From assembly GCF_001424755.1 (NCBI RefSeq), contig NZ_LMRF01000005.1:62001-126000 (forward strand): DNA of 64,000 nt, written 5' to 3'. Positions 1 to 8,426 of this stretch are shown here, one piece after another (the stretch's first letter is position 1; every line of letters begins with the position of its first letter). A program made the position numbers and the translations under genes. Below the pieces are notes generated by a model. The model worked only from the letters and a program-made list of their open reading frames with translations. It searched no databases and was not told where the DNA came from. The stretch is from Marmoricola sp. Leaf446 (GTDB lineage Bacteria > Actinomycetota > Actinomycetes > Propionibacteriales > Nocardioidaceae).

Positions 1-2
1 TG

Positions 3-1256
3 CCGCCCGCCCCGCACCTGGCCGAGCCGTCGCTGGAGCAGGTCACCCCCGCGACGTTCGTCGACTGGACCAAGGCGTTCGCGCGCGGGTTCCACGAGGA
101 GCACCACCCGGAGACCGAGGACCTCGACCGCGAGGTGTTCGAGGACGACCGCTCCTTCGGCTTCCGGGTCGGCGACCGCTGGGTCGCCACGTGCGGGGCG
201 CTGACCCGCGAGCTCACCGTGCCGGGCGGCGCGTCGGTGCCGACGGCCGCGGTGACGGTGGTGACCGTGCACCCGCCGTACCGGCGACGGGGCCTGCTGA
301 GCGCGATGATGCGCCACCAGCTCGACGACGTCGCCCGGCGCGGCGAGCCGCTGGCGGCGCTGTGGGCCTCGGAGTCGCTGATCTACGGCCGCTTCGGCTA
401 CGGCCCGGCGGTGTCACGGCTGCGGCTGCACGGGCGCACCCGGTCGCTCGACTTCCTCCCGGGCGTGGCGACCGGCGGCTCGGTCGACGAGGTCACCCGC
501 GAGCAGTTCGAGGCGGTGGTCCGGCCGCTGCACGAGCGGCTGCGGCGGACGCGCCCCGGCACGATGGCGCGCCCCGCCGACCACTCCTGGGAGATGGCGC
601 TCCTCGACCGGCCGTTCGTCCGCGACGGTGCCACCGAGCTGCGCCACGTCGTGCACTGGAGCCGGGCGGGCGAGGTCGACGGGTTCGCGACGTACCGCTT
701 CAAGGAGGGCGGCACCGCCACCGAGCCCGACAGCGAGGTGCGGGTGCAGGAGCTGTGGGCCGAGGACCCCGTCGCGCACGCGACGCTGTGGCGCTACCTG
801 CTCGACCTCGACCTCGCGCGTCGTTTCCTCGCCCGCAACGCGGCCTCCGACGAGCCGCTGCGGCTGCTGGTGCGCGACGCCCGTGCCGTGGGCACGGAGG
901 TCCTCGACGCGCTCTACGTGCGCCTGGTCGACGTGCCCGCCGCGCTCCGCGCCCGGTCGTACGCCGCCCCGGTCGACGTCGTGCTCGAGGTCACCGACGA
1001 GCTGCTCCCCGCCAACGCCGGCCGCTGGCGGCTGCGCACCGACGGCCCGGCGGCGAGCACCACCGTCGAGCGCACCTCGGACCCGGCCGACGTCTCGCTG
1101 GGGGTGCTGGAGCTGGGCACGGCCTACCTCGGCGGCGTACGGCTGACCGACCTGCACCGCGTCGACCGCGTCACCGAGCACACGAGCGGGGCGGTCGCGG
1201 CGGCCGGCACCGCGCTGTCGTGGCACCGCGACCCCTGGTGCCCCGACTTCTTCTAG
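3..1256 (+). CDS. eis: Eis-family GNAT N-acetyltransferase (5' end outside window)
   Basis: The reading frame is already open at the first bases of the window, so the true start lies upstream; 417 residues are visible. The N-terminal half carries a GNAT fold with the acetyl-CoA loop PPYRRRGLLSAMMR at about visible residues 95-108. The C-terminal half matches the sterol-carrier-like domain of Eis proteins, and the protein ends in DPWCPDFF. A free C-terminal aromatic carboxylate of this kind acts as general base in known Eis enzymes. Known members acetylate amines on aminoglycosides and lysines; the substrate here cannot be read from sequence. It converges on the downstream dehydrogenase gene with a 30-nt gap. 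Confidence 0.85.
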   Translation, partial: PPAPHLAEPSLEQVTPATFVDWTKAFARGFHEEHHPETEDLDREVFEDDRSFGFRVGDRWVATCGALTRELTVPGGASVPTAAVTVVTVHPPYRRRGLLSAMMRHQLDDVARRGEPLAALWASESLIYGRFGYGPAVSRLRLHGRTRSLDFLPGVATGGSVDEVTREQFEAVVRPLHERLRRTRPGTMARPADHSWEMALLDRPFVRDGATELRHVVHWSRAGEVDGFATYRFKEGGTATEPDSEVRVQELWAEDPVAHATLWRYLLDLDLARRFLARNAASDEPLRLLVRDARAVGTEVLDALYVRLVDVPAALRARSYAAPVDVVLEVTDELLPANAGRWRLRTDGPAASTTVERTSDPADVSLGVLELGTAYLGGVRLTDLHRVDRVTEHTSGAVAAAGTALSWHRDPWCPDFF

Positions 1257-1286
1257 CCGGCGGAGGGCGGTCCCGGCGCGCCCGCG

Positions 1287-2246
1287 TCAGGTGCCCGTAC
1301 GCCGGGCCGGCCGGCCGAGCCGCTCCTCGAGCACCTTGACGACGGCGACCGAGTCCTCGGCGCCGTGGCCCGCCTCGACCGCCTGCTCGTGCAGCGCCAG
1401 GGCGGCGGCACCGACCGGCAGCTCGACGCCGAGCGAGGCGGCGAGCCCGACAGCGAGCGCGTTGTCCTTGCGCACCAGGTCGAGCGCGAAGATCGGGTCG
1501 AAGTCGCCGGCCACGGCCCGGGGCGCGATCGAGCGGAACAGGCCGCTCACGCTGGCGGCGCCCGAGTCGACGACGGTGTCGACGAAGACACCGGGGTCGA
1601 GCCCGGCGGCGGTCGCGAGCACCAGCGCCTCGGCGGTGACGGCGTTGATGACGCTGAACATCAGGTTGTTGGCGACCTTGAGCGTCGCCCCCGCCCCCAC
1701 GTCGCCGACGTGGACCACCCGGGCCGCCACCGGCGCGAGCACCCGGGCGACCTCGGGCTGCGCGGCGGCCGGGCCGCCCATCGGCACCGTCCAGCGGCCG
1801 ACCATCTCGGGGCGGCCGAGCACCGGGGTGTCGAGGTAGGTCGCCCCGGCGGCGCGTGCCGTGGCGGCGATGCTCCGGGAGTCCTCGGGCCCGATCGTGC
1901 TGGTGTCGAGCAGCAGCAGCTCCGGGCCCGCACCGGCCACCTCCGCCACCTGGGCCACCACCTCCGACACCACCTGGGCCACCACCTGGGCCACCACCGC
2001 GGCCGACGGGAGCGAGAGCACGACGGCCCCGCACTCCCGGGCCAGGTGCTCCAGCGACGTGGCGAGCGCGACGCCCTCGCCGACCGCCCGGTCGCGGGCG
2101 CCGGGGTCGGCGTCCCAGGCGAGCACCGGACCGGCCGACCCGAGCGCGAGCGCCATCGGCCGGCCCATCGCGCCGAGACCGACGACCCCGACGACCCCGA
2201 CAGGGAGCTCCCCGGCGGGGTCGTCGGCAGCAGGGACGTCGGTCAC
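1287..2246 (-). CDS. NAD(P)-dependent beta-hydroxyacid dehydrogenase (3-hydroxyisobutyrate dehydrogenase family)
   Basis: A GTG start overlaps the stop of the upstream binding-protein gene by 4 nt, giving 319 residues. The N-terminus has the Rossmann motif VGLGAMGRPMA (about residues 20-30). The substrate loop TSTIGPEDS and the catalytic-lysine region GATLKVANNL follow, as expected for the 3-HIBADH/tartronate semialdehyde reductase family. It is last in a four-gene operon behind a sulfonate/nitrate-type ABC transporter, so it probably oxidises or reduces a hydroxy or semialdehyde acid derived from the imported substrate (inference). Oddity: between the PS loop and the TSTI motif there is an expanded valine/alanine/glutamine run (VVAQ repeats) coded by near-perfect 12-nt repeats at about 1936-1997, making this segment roughly ten residues longer than I would expect. 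Confidence 0.85.
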   Translation of the reverse strand: MTDVPAADDPAGELPVGVVGVVGLGAMGRPMALALGSAGPVLAWDADPGARDRAVGEGVALATSLEHLARECGAVVLSLPSAAVVAQVVAQVVSEVVAQVAEVAGAGPELLLLDTSTIGPEDSRSIAATARAAGATYLDTPVLGRPEMVGRWTVPMGGPAAAQPEVARVLAPVAARVVHVGDVGAGATLKVANNLMFSVINAVTAEALVLATAAGLDPGVFVDTVVDSGAASVSGLFRSIAPRAVAGDFDPIFALDLVRKDNALAVGLAASLGVELPVGAAALALHEQAVEAGHGAEDSVAVVKVLEERLGRPARRTGT

Positions 2247-3286
2247 TGCTTGGCCTTGGCCGCCTCGATGAACAGCGAGGTGTCGAAGAACTCCTGCGGG
2301 TCGACGTACTCCGGCACGCCGCCGAGCTCGACGTAGGCCTTCTCGGCCTGGCCGACCCAGTCGAGGACGTCGCCGTCCTCGTAGGCCTCGAGCCACTCCT
2401 CGTTGGTGTAGTCCTCCTGGAAGCCCACCTGGTACTGCAGGTCAGAGAGCTCGGCCGCGTCCTGGTAGCCCGCCTCGTGGACCTTCTCCAGCGACGCCTC
2501 CGGGTCGGCGCGGAAGGCCTCGTTGACGTCGAGCCAGGCGCCGATCAGCTGCTTCACGGTGTCCTGGTTCTCGGCGTACCACTCGTTGTTGGCGATCCAG
2601 CCGTCACCGACGCCGGCGTCGGGGTAGCTGCCCGCGTCGTCGATCTCGCGGGCGTCGATGCCCGACTCCTTGACGCGCAGGTCGAAGGGGACCCAGAGCG
2701 CGATGGCGTCGACCTGGCCGCTGATGAAGGCCTGGACGGCGTCGGGCATCTTGGCGTTGACCACCTCGACGTCCTCGCGGGTGAGGTCGGCCTTCTGCAG
2801 GGCGCGGTGCAGGAAGATGTCGGCCGTCGTGCCCTCGGTCGTGATGACCTTCTTGCCCTTCAGGTCGGCCGCGCTCTCGATGCCGCTGTCGCCCTGCACC
2901 CACAGCCGCGCCGTGGCGGTCTCGCGGGAGTTGAGCATGAAGATCTTGCCCTGGCCCTGGGCCGGGAAGTTGGAGGTGACGCCGCCCATGATGGCGACGT
3001 CGACGCTGCCGCCGGTCAGCGCCTGCGCCAGCTCGACGCCGGTGTCGAACTGGGTGGTCTGCAGGTCCAGCCCGGCGTCGGCCCACTGGCCCTCGACCTG
3101 GCCGAGCCACAGCTTGTCGTCCACGGCGATGGTGTGCAGGTAGCCGACCTTGACCGGGGTCGCGCCCTCCTTGGGCTCCGCGGCCGCGTCGTCGCCGCCC
3201 CCGCCCTCGTCCAGCGCCCCGCACGCCGCCAGCAGCAGCGTGAGCAGGGCGGCCAGCAGCGTCCCGAGCAAACGTCGTGTCCTCAT
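2243..3286 (-). CDS. ABC transporter substrate-binding lipoprotein (SsuA/TauA/NMT1 type)
   Basis: 347 residues from ATG at 3286. The first 22 residues are an arginine n-region, a leucine-rich h-region and a lipobox ending LLLAAC, so the mature protein should be a membrane-anchored lipoprotein. The body matches the periplasmic nitrate/sulfonate/taurine/thiamine-precursor binding family: a KVGYLHTIAVD start strand, and a central GKKVITTEGTTADIFL segment typical of these folds. The gene overlaps the ATPase gene upstream and the dehydrogenase gene downstream by 4 nt each, so the four are translationally coupled. The ligand is unknown; sulfonate, taurine-like or other small organic acid is likely from the family. 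Confidence 0.88.
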   Translation of the reverse strand: MRTRRLLGTLLAALLTLLLAACGALDEGGGGDDAAAEPKEGATPVKVGYLHTIAVDDKLWLGQVEGQWADAGLDLQTTQFDTGVELAQALTGGSVDVAIMGGVTSNFPAQGQGKIFMLNSRETATARLWVQGDSGIESAADLKGKKVITTEGTTADIFLHRALQKADLTREDVEVVNAKMPDAVQAFISGQVDAIALWVPFDLRVKESGIDAREIDDAGSYPDAGVGDGWIANNEWYAENQDTVKQLIGAWLDVNEAFRADPEASLEKVHEAGYQDAAELSDLQYQVGFQEDYTNEEWLEAYEDGDVLDWVGQAEKAYVELGGVPEYVDPQEFFDTSLFIEAAKAKQ

Positions 3287-4113
3287 CGGTGTTCCTTCTC
3301 TCTGGGCTCTCGCCCCGGGCGGAGGGTCATGGACCTCATGACCTCTTCGAGGTGCTGCCGGAGCTCGACGAACTCCGGGGTGTGGCGTGACTGCGGGGTG
3401 CGCGGCCACGCGACGTCGACGTCGACGACCTCGTGGACCCGCGTGGGGCGGTTGGTGAGCACGACGATGCGGCGCGAGAGGAAGATCGCCTCCTCCACCG
3501 AGTGGGTGATGAGCATCGCCGCGCGCCGGTCCTGCCGGCTCGTGTCGTGGAGGAGCTCTTGCATGTACTCCCGGGTCTGCGCGTCCAGCGCCGCGAAGGG
3601 CTCGTCGAGCAGCATCACGTCGGGGTCCGTGGCGTAGGCCCGCGCCAGCGCGACCCGCTGCCGCATCCCGCCCGAGAGCGTCTTGGGCAGCGCCTTCTCG
3701 AACCCCTCCAGGCCCATCAGCCGGACGTAGCGCGCGACCACCTCGCGCACCTCGGCGGTCGGGCGGCGGTTGGCCCGCAGCGTCAGCCCGAAGGCGATGT
3801 TCTTCTCCACCGTCAGCCACGGGAAGATGGCGTACTGCTGGAACACCACCCCGCGCCGGGCGTCCAGGCCGCGCACCTCCTCGCCGTCGACGGCGACCGC
3901 GCCGGCGTCCGGGCGCAGGAAGCCCGCGGCGAGGTTGAGCAGCGTCGACTTGCCGCACCCGCTGGGGCCCAGCACGCTCACGAACTCGCCCGCGCCGACC
4001 GTGAAGCCGACGCCGTCGAGCACCTCCAGGCGCTGCCTGCCCCGGCCGAAGCCCAGGTGCACGTCGTCGAAGCGGATCCGCTCGCTCGTCGGGGCGCCGA
4101 CCTGGTCGCTCAT
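3283..4113 (-). CDS. ABC transporter ATP-binding protein (SsuB/TauB type)
   Basis: 276 residues from ATG 4113. All nucleotide-binding motifs are present: Walker A GPSGCGKST near residue 50, Q-loop VVFQQYAIFPW, signature LSGGMRQR, Walker B VMLLDEPFAALD, and the switch histidine in LITHSVEEAIFLS. The sequence is typical of nitrate/sulfonate/taurine importers. It overlaps permease and binding-protein genes by 4 nt on both sides, giving permease-ATPase-binding protein order. The C-terminal tail, about 30 residues after the last motif, is short and charged. Confidence 0.92.
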   Translation of the reverse strand: MSDQVGAPTSERIRFDDVHLGFGRGRQRLEVLDGVGFTVGAGEFVSVLGPSGCGKSTLLNLAAGFLRPDAGAVAVDGEEVRGLDARRGVVFQQYAIFPWLTVEKNIAFGLTLRANRRPTAEVREVVARYVRLMGLEGFEKALPKTLSGGMRQRVALARAYATDPDVMLLDEPFAALDAQTREYMQELLHDTSRQDRRAAMLITHSVEEAIFLSRRIVVLTNRPTRVHEVVDVDVAWPRTPQSRHTPEFVELRQHLEEVMRSMTLRPGREPREKEHR

Positions 4114-4868
4114 CGGGCCACCCGCTCCTGCCAGCGCACCGTGCGGGCCATGGCGAGCTGCACCAGCTTGTCCATCACCAGGGCGCTCAGGCCGATCAGG
4201 ATGATGCCGGCGTAGACCTCGTCCTGGCGGAAGAAGTTCTGCGCGTCCTGCATCATCGCGCCGAGGCCGCGCTGGGCCGCCACGAGCTCGGCTGCGACCA
4301 CGGTGGCCCAGCAGACGCCGAGCGCGACGCGGACCGCGACGAAGAGCTGCGGAACGGTCAGCGGCACCACCACCCGGCGGAACAGCTCGAGCTGGGTGGC
4401 ACCCAGCGCCAGCCCGGCACGGACGTAGAGGTCGTCGACGGCGGCCACGCTCTCGTAGATCACGATCACGGCGGAGAAGAAGGCGGCGTAGGTCAGCACC
4501 GAGATCCGCGCCGTCTCACCGATGCCGAGGTAGACGATCACCAGGGGGATCAGGGCGAGCGGCGGCAGCGCCCGGAAGAAGCTGACGAGCGGGTTGAACA
4601 TCGCGCGCACGACCGGGAACCACGCCAGCGCGAAGCCCACCGGGACGGCCGCCGTCGCCCCGAGGGCGACCCCGATGAGCACGCGCAGGACCGAGAGCCG
4701 GGTGTCGAGCAGCAGTCCGTCGGGCTCCACCAGGCCCCGGCCGACGACGCCCAGGACCGCGACCGGGCCGGGGGTCCGGTCGTCGAGCTCGCTCGCGAGC
4801 CACCAGGCCGCGAGGGCGAGGGCGATGCCCGCGAGCGGCAGCAGCACGCGTCGTACGGTGGCGGTCAC
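4110..4868 (-). CDS. ABC transporter permease (SsuC/TauC type)
   Basis: 252 residues from a GTG start at 4868. About six hydrophobic segments are visible, with the first at residues 9-25. The cytoplasmic EAA loop that contacts the ATPase is visible as AGLALGATQLELFRRVVVP. It is the first gene of the minus-strand operon with ATPase, binding protein and dehydrogenase. The 68-nt gap to the divergent larA-like gene must hold both promoters. Partner and substrate class are as for the binding protein. Confidence 0.9.
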   Translation of the reverse strand: MTATVRRVLLPLAGIALALAAWWLASELDDRTPGPVAVLGVVGRGLVEPDGLLLDTRLSVLRVLIGVALGATAAVPVGFALAWFPVVRAMFNPLVSFFRALPPLALIPLVIVYLGIGETARISVLTYAAFFSAVIVIYESVAAVDDLYVRAGLALGATQLELFRRVVVPLTVPQLFVAVRVALGVCWATVVAAELVAAQRGLGAMMQDAQNFFRQDEVYAGIILIGLSALVMDKLVQLAMARTVRWQERVAR

Positions 4869-4936
4869 CCGAGCTCCCCGAGTCGTCTAAGTCAATGGGT
4901 CCGGTGCACAATAAGCGGACCCACGAGAGGAAACGC

Positions 4937-6376
4937 ATGCGACTCGCCCTGGAGCACGGCGACGGTCACGTCGAGGTCGAGCTGCCCGACGACACCACCG
5001 TCGTGTCGCCGTCGTACGCCGCGCGGGCCGGGCACCGCGAGCCCGAGCCGCTGCCCGACCCGGTCGCCGCCACCCGGGCCGCGCTCGCCGACCCGCTCGG
5101 CTCGGCGCCGCTGCGCGAGCTGGTGGGCCGCGGGAGCAGCGTGACCGTCGCCTTCCCCGACCGGGTCAAGGGCGGCGCCCACGACACCGCCCACCGCAAG
5201 GTGGCGCTGCCGCTGGTGCTCGACGAGCTCGAGGCCGGCGGCGTCGACCTGCGCGACGTGCGCCTGGTCTGCGCCATCGGGCTGCACCGCAAGAACCACC
5301 GCGACGAGATCGAGGGCTACCTCGGAGCAGAGACGCTCGCGCGGCTGCGGCCCGAGCAGGTCGTCAACCACGACGCCGAGGACCCCGACGGCATGGTCGA
5401 CCTCGGGTCGTCCGCGCTCGGCGACCCCGTCCAGGTCAACCGCGCCGTCGTCGACTCCGACCTCACGGTGCTGGTCGGGCACGCGGCGGGCAACCCCTAC
5501 GGCGGCTTCAGCGGCGGCTACAAGATGCCCGCCACCGGGCTCACCTCGTGGCGCTCGATCGCCTCCCACCACGCGCCGCGCTCGCTCTACCGCGACGACT
5601 TCGTGCCGGTCTCGGCGCGCAGCCGGTTCCGCGACCAGCTGCGGTCGATCGGCGAGGGCATCGAGGCCGCGATGCCGCAGCCGTTCTTCAGCATCGACGC
5701 CGTGCTCGACTCCGGCTCGCGCCAGCTCGGCGTCAGCGCCGGACGCATCCCCGACGTCGAGCAGGCCACCTGGCCGCTGGCCGGGCGGCGTACCGACCTG
5801 GAGGTGGTGGGCGAGCCCGCCGACGTCCTGGTCGTCGGGATCCCCCGGAACTTCCACTACGGCCCCGGCATGGGCAGCAACCCGATCCTGATGATGCAGG
5901 CGGTCGGCGCCTCGCTGGTGCGGGCCAAGCGGGCGCTGGTCGAGCGGCCGATCGTGATCGCGGCGGCGGTGTGCGACGGGTGGTTCAACGACGACGAGTT
6001 CCCGCCCTACCGCGCCGCCTTCGAGCTGCTGCAGACCTGCCAGCACCCGGCCGACATGGTCGACCACCAGGAGCTGCTGGCCACCGACCCGGTGTGGGTG
6101 GAGAAGTACCGCCACGGCTACGGCTACCACCCCTTCCACGCGTTCTCGATGGTCTACGTCGGCGGCATCGCCCGCGACCGGTCCAGCGCGGTCTACGTCG
6201 CCGGCGCGAAGCGGCCCGACCTCGCCCGTGCCATGGGCGCCCGCACCACGGCCACCGTCGAGGAGGCGCTGCGCGAGGCCACCGCCACCCTCGGCCGGGC
6301 GCCGCGGGTGCTGGCCGTCCCCGAGCTGTCCAAGCCGGCCTTCCACCTCGCCACCGCCGGGGGTCGCACGGCCTGA
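4937..6376 (+). CDS. LarA-family nickel-pincer racemase/epimerase (DUF2088)
   Basis: 479 residues. I start at ATG 4937 because a GAGAGG ribosome site lies 6 nt upstream and homology begins there; an in-frame TTG at 4895 has no such support. Residues known to be essential in lactate racemase LarA are all placed as expected: D75-R76 (phosphate contact), H117-R118 in GLHRKN, H182, K196 in FSGGYK (would carry the pyridinium pincer cofactor) and H212, exactly 16 after the lysine as in LarA. The family isomerises alpha-hydroxy acids such as lactate, malate or sulfonated analogues. No larB, larC or larE cofactor genes are in the window. It is divergent from a sulfonate-type transporter and followed by an aminotransferase, suggesting a shared hydroxy-acid/amino-acid pathway (inference). 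Confidence 0.82.
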   Translation: MRLALEHGDGHVEVELPDDTTVVSPSYAARAGHREPEPLPDPVAATRAALADPLGSAPLRELVGRGSSVTVAFPDRVKGGAHDTAHRKVALPLVLDELEAGGVDLRDVRLVCAIGLHRKNHRDEIEGYLGAETLARLRPEQVVNHDAEDPDGMVDLGSSALGDPVQVNRAVVDSDLTVLVGHAAGNPYGGFSGGYKMPATGLTSWRSIASHHAPRSLYRDDFVPVSARSRFRDQLRSIGEGIEAAMPQPFFSIDAVLDSGSRQLGVSAGRIPDVEQATWPLAGRRTDLEVVGEPADVLVVGIPRNFHYGPGMGSNPILMMQAVGASLVRAKRALVERPIVIAAAVCDGWFNDDEFPPYRAAFELLQTCQHPADMVDHQELLATDPVWVEKYRHGYGYHPFHAFSMVYVGGIARDRSSAVYVAGAKRPDLARAMGARTTATVEEALREATATLGRAPRVLAVPELSKPAFHLATAGGRTA

Positions 6377-6411
6377 GCGGGCGCTCCCGCGCGGCTCCTA
6401 CGATGGCTGCG

Positions 6412-7593
6412 ATGACGCAGCTGCCGGACACCCGACTCCAGGTCGCCTCGCGGGCGAACGTGCCGCCCTTCCACGTGATGGACCTGCTGGCCGCCGCGCA
6501 GCGGCGCCAGCTCTCGCACGGCGACCTCGTCAACTGCGTGGCGGGGCAGCCCTCGACCGGCGCGCCGCGGGCGGTGCGCGAGGAGGCCAAGCGGCTGCTC
6601 GACGCCGAGGTGCTCGGCTACACCGTCTCGACCGGGATCCCCGGGCTGCGCCAGGCCGTGGCCGACCACCACCGCCGCACCAGCGGCATCGACGTCGACC
6701 TCGACGACGTGGTGATCACGACCGGGTCCTCGGGCGGCTTCCTGCTGGCGTTCCTGGCGTCCTTCGAGCCCGGCGACCGCGTCGTGATGGCCCGGCCCGG
6801 CTACGCCTGCTACCGCAACGTGCTGCGCGCGCTCGGGTGCGAGGTGGTCGAGGTCGAGTGCGGCCCGGAGACCCGCTTCCAGCCGACCGTCGAGCTGCTC
6901 GACGCCGTCGAGGGGCCCGTGGCCGGGCTGGTCATCGCCTCCCCGGCCAACCCGACCGGCACGATGATCGAGCCCGACGAGCTCGCCGCCGTCGCCCGGT
7001 GGTGCGAGGCGCGCGGCGTACGCCTGGTGAGCGACGAGATCTACCACGGCATCACCTACGACACCGGCGGCCCGACGACCAGCTCGGCCTGGGAGACCTC
7101 CCGGACGGGCGTGGTGTTCGGGTCGTTCAGCAAGTACTTCTCGATGACCGGCTGGCGGCTCGGCTGGATGCTCGTGCCCGAGGACCTGCGCCGCCCGGTC
7201 GAGGTGCTGACCGGCAACTTCACGATCTGTCCGCCGGCGCTCGGCCAGTACGCCGCCCTCGCGGCCTTCACCCCGGAGTCGTACGCCGAGCTCGACGGCC
7301 ACGTCGCCCGCTACGCCACCAACCGCGCGCTGCTGCTCGACCGGCTCCCGCGGCTCGGCATCGACCGGCTGGCCCCCGCCGACGGGGCGTTCTACGTCTA
7401 CGCCGACGTCTCCCACCTCACCGACGACTCCTACGCCTGGTGCCTGCGGCTGCTCGACCAGACCGGCGTGGCCACCGCGCCGGGCCTCGACTTCGACACC
7501 GTCCGGGGCCACGAGTTCGTCCGGCTGTCCTTCGCCGGCGGCACCGAGGAGATCGCCACCGGCCTCGACCGGCTGGCCGCCTGGCTCCCCTGA
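6412..7593 (+). CDS. PLP-dependent class I/II aminotransferase
   Basis: 393 residues from ATG 6412; an in-frame ATG at 6403 is an equal alternative, and neither has a strong ribosome site. Fold-type I motifs are clear: NPTGTM in the PLP pocket, the aspartate-tyrosine pair in SDEIYHGITYD, the Schiff-base lysine K241 in SFSKYFSMTGWRLGWM, and an arginine in FVRLSFA near the C-terminus that would hold the substrate carboxylate. It begins 35 nt after the LarA-like gene and probably shares its transcript. Together they could interconvert a 2-oxo, 2-amino and 2-hydroxy acid set (inference). Many such enzymes act on aspartate, alanine or aromatic amino acids; the substrate is undetermined. Confidence 0.87.
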   Translation: MTQLPDTRLQVASRANVPPFHVMDLLAAAQRRQLSHGDLVNCVAGQPSTGAPRAVREEAKRLLDAEVLGYTVSTGIPGLRQAVADHHRRTSGIDVDLDDVVITTGSSGGFLLAFLASFEPGDRVVMARPGYACYRNVLRALGCEVVEVECGPETRFQPTVELLDAVEGPVAGLVIASPANPTGTMIEPDELAAVARWCEARGVRLVSDEIYHGITYDTGGPTTSSAWETSRTGVVFGSFSKYFSMTGWRLGWMLVPEDLRRPVEVLTGNFTICPPALGQYAALAAFTPESYAELDGHVARYATNRALLLDRLPRLGIDRLAPADGAFYVYADVSHLTDDSYAWCLRLLDQTGVATAPGLDFDTVRGHEFVRLSFAGGTEEIATGLDRLAAWLP

Positions 7594-7721
7594 CCCACCC
7601 GGAGCATCCACTGGGCCAGCCCGAGGTAGACCACTTCGTCATTTCCGCCCGGTTTGTGACGCCGCTGTCTAGCGTCGGGCGTCGTCCGACCTCCCCCCAC
7701 TCGGACCTCGGGAGCTGTGCT

Positions 7722-8351
7722 GTGTCCACGTCTGGTCGTGTCCCCCTCGTCCGTCCGTCCGCCGTCGGCGCGCGGCTGGCCGCCCTCGTCGCGGCCCTGC
7801 TCGCCGCCTCGGTCGTCGCCCTCGCGCCGTCCGCCGCCCAGGCCGCGTCGAGCAGCGACGCCGACAGCCGGAGCGACGTCGTCGTGCAGGGCGGAGCCGC
7901 GCCGGGCCGTGTCGACGCCGGTCGCAGCAACGGCGACGTCACCTCCGTCCGCGTCGTCCACGGCCGCCGGGCCGTCAGCCTCGAGCTGCGCTTCGCCACG
8001 CTGCAGGCGACGGGGTCCTGGCACCGCCACTGGTTCCGGATGGTCACCGACGAGGGCGTGCGCCGCGAGCTCGCCGTCACCGCCGGCCCCGGCGCCTGGC
8101 AGGGCCGGGCGCAGCTGACCGGCGTCGACCGCAGCCCCGAGGGCTGCGTGCTGCGCAGCACCATCGGCTACGGCGCCGGCGCCACCGTCCGTGTCGTCGT
8201 CCCCCGCGCCTGCCTGAGCTCGCCCGCCTGGGTGCGGGTGGCGGCCGGCACCGTCACCGCCTCGGGCACCCGCGTGTGGGCCGACGACGCGCGCACCCGC
8301 GGGCAGCTCTGGGACGCCCCGGTCTTCGGCCCCCGGGTCCACCGCGGCTGA
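7722..8351 (+). CDS. secreted protein of unknown function
   Basis: 209 residues from a GTG start with a GGGAG ribosome site (7710-7714) at good spacing. The N-terminus is a clear Sec signal: arginines, a leucine/alanine/valine core and a likely cleavage after AAQA near residue 40. The mature part is about 170 residues of alternating charged/hydrophobic strands with two cysteines (in EGCVLR and RACLSS) that could form a disulfide; I see no catalytic motif. It does not match a family I can name. The 128-nt gap upstream contains AT-richer sequence and may hold its promoter. Confidence 0.7.
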   Translation: MSTSGRVPLVRPSAVGARLAALVAALLAASVVALAPSAAQAASSSDADSRSDVVVQGGAAPGRVDAGRSNGDVTSVRVVHGRRAVSLELRFATLQATGSWHRHWFRMVTDEGVRRELAVTAGPGAWQGRAQLTGVDRSPEGCVLRSTIGYGAGATVRVVVPRACLSSPAWVRVAAGTVTASGTRVWADDARTRGQLWDAPVFGPRVHRG

Positions 8352-8390
8352 CCCCGTCGAGGTGGCCCCCCGTGGACGCTGTCGGTGCCA

Positions 8391-8404
8391 GTGACTAACG
8401 TCAC
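8391..8404. promoter_or_regulatory. inverted repeat GTGAC-N4-GTCAC upstream of phoX
   Basis: A perfect 5-bp dyad GTGAC/GTCAC with a TAAC spacer lies 22 nt before the PhoX start codon. Position and symmetry suit a repressor operator or activator site, but I cannot name the regulator. A related uninterrupted palindrome occurs at 63310-63319. Confidence 0.35.
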
Positions 8405-8426
8405 AGACCTACTCGGAGGAGGCACC

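Noticed and set aside
1856-3637. 593-residue plus-strand open frame
   Set aside because: It lies antisense to the binding-protein and dehydrogenase genes, is dominated by proline/arginine/valine/leucine composition typical of GC-rich shadow frames, and has no recognisable domain.
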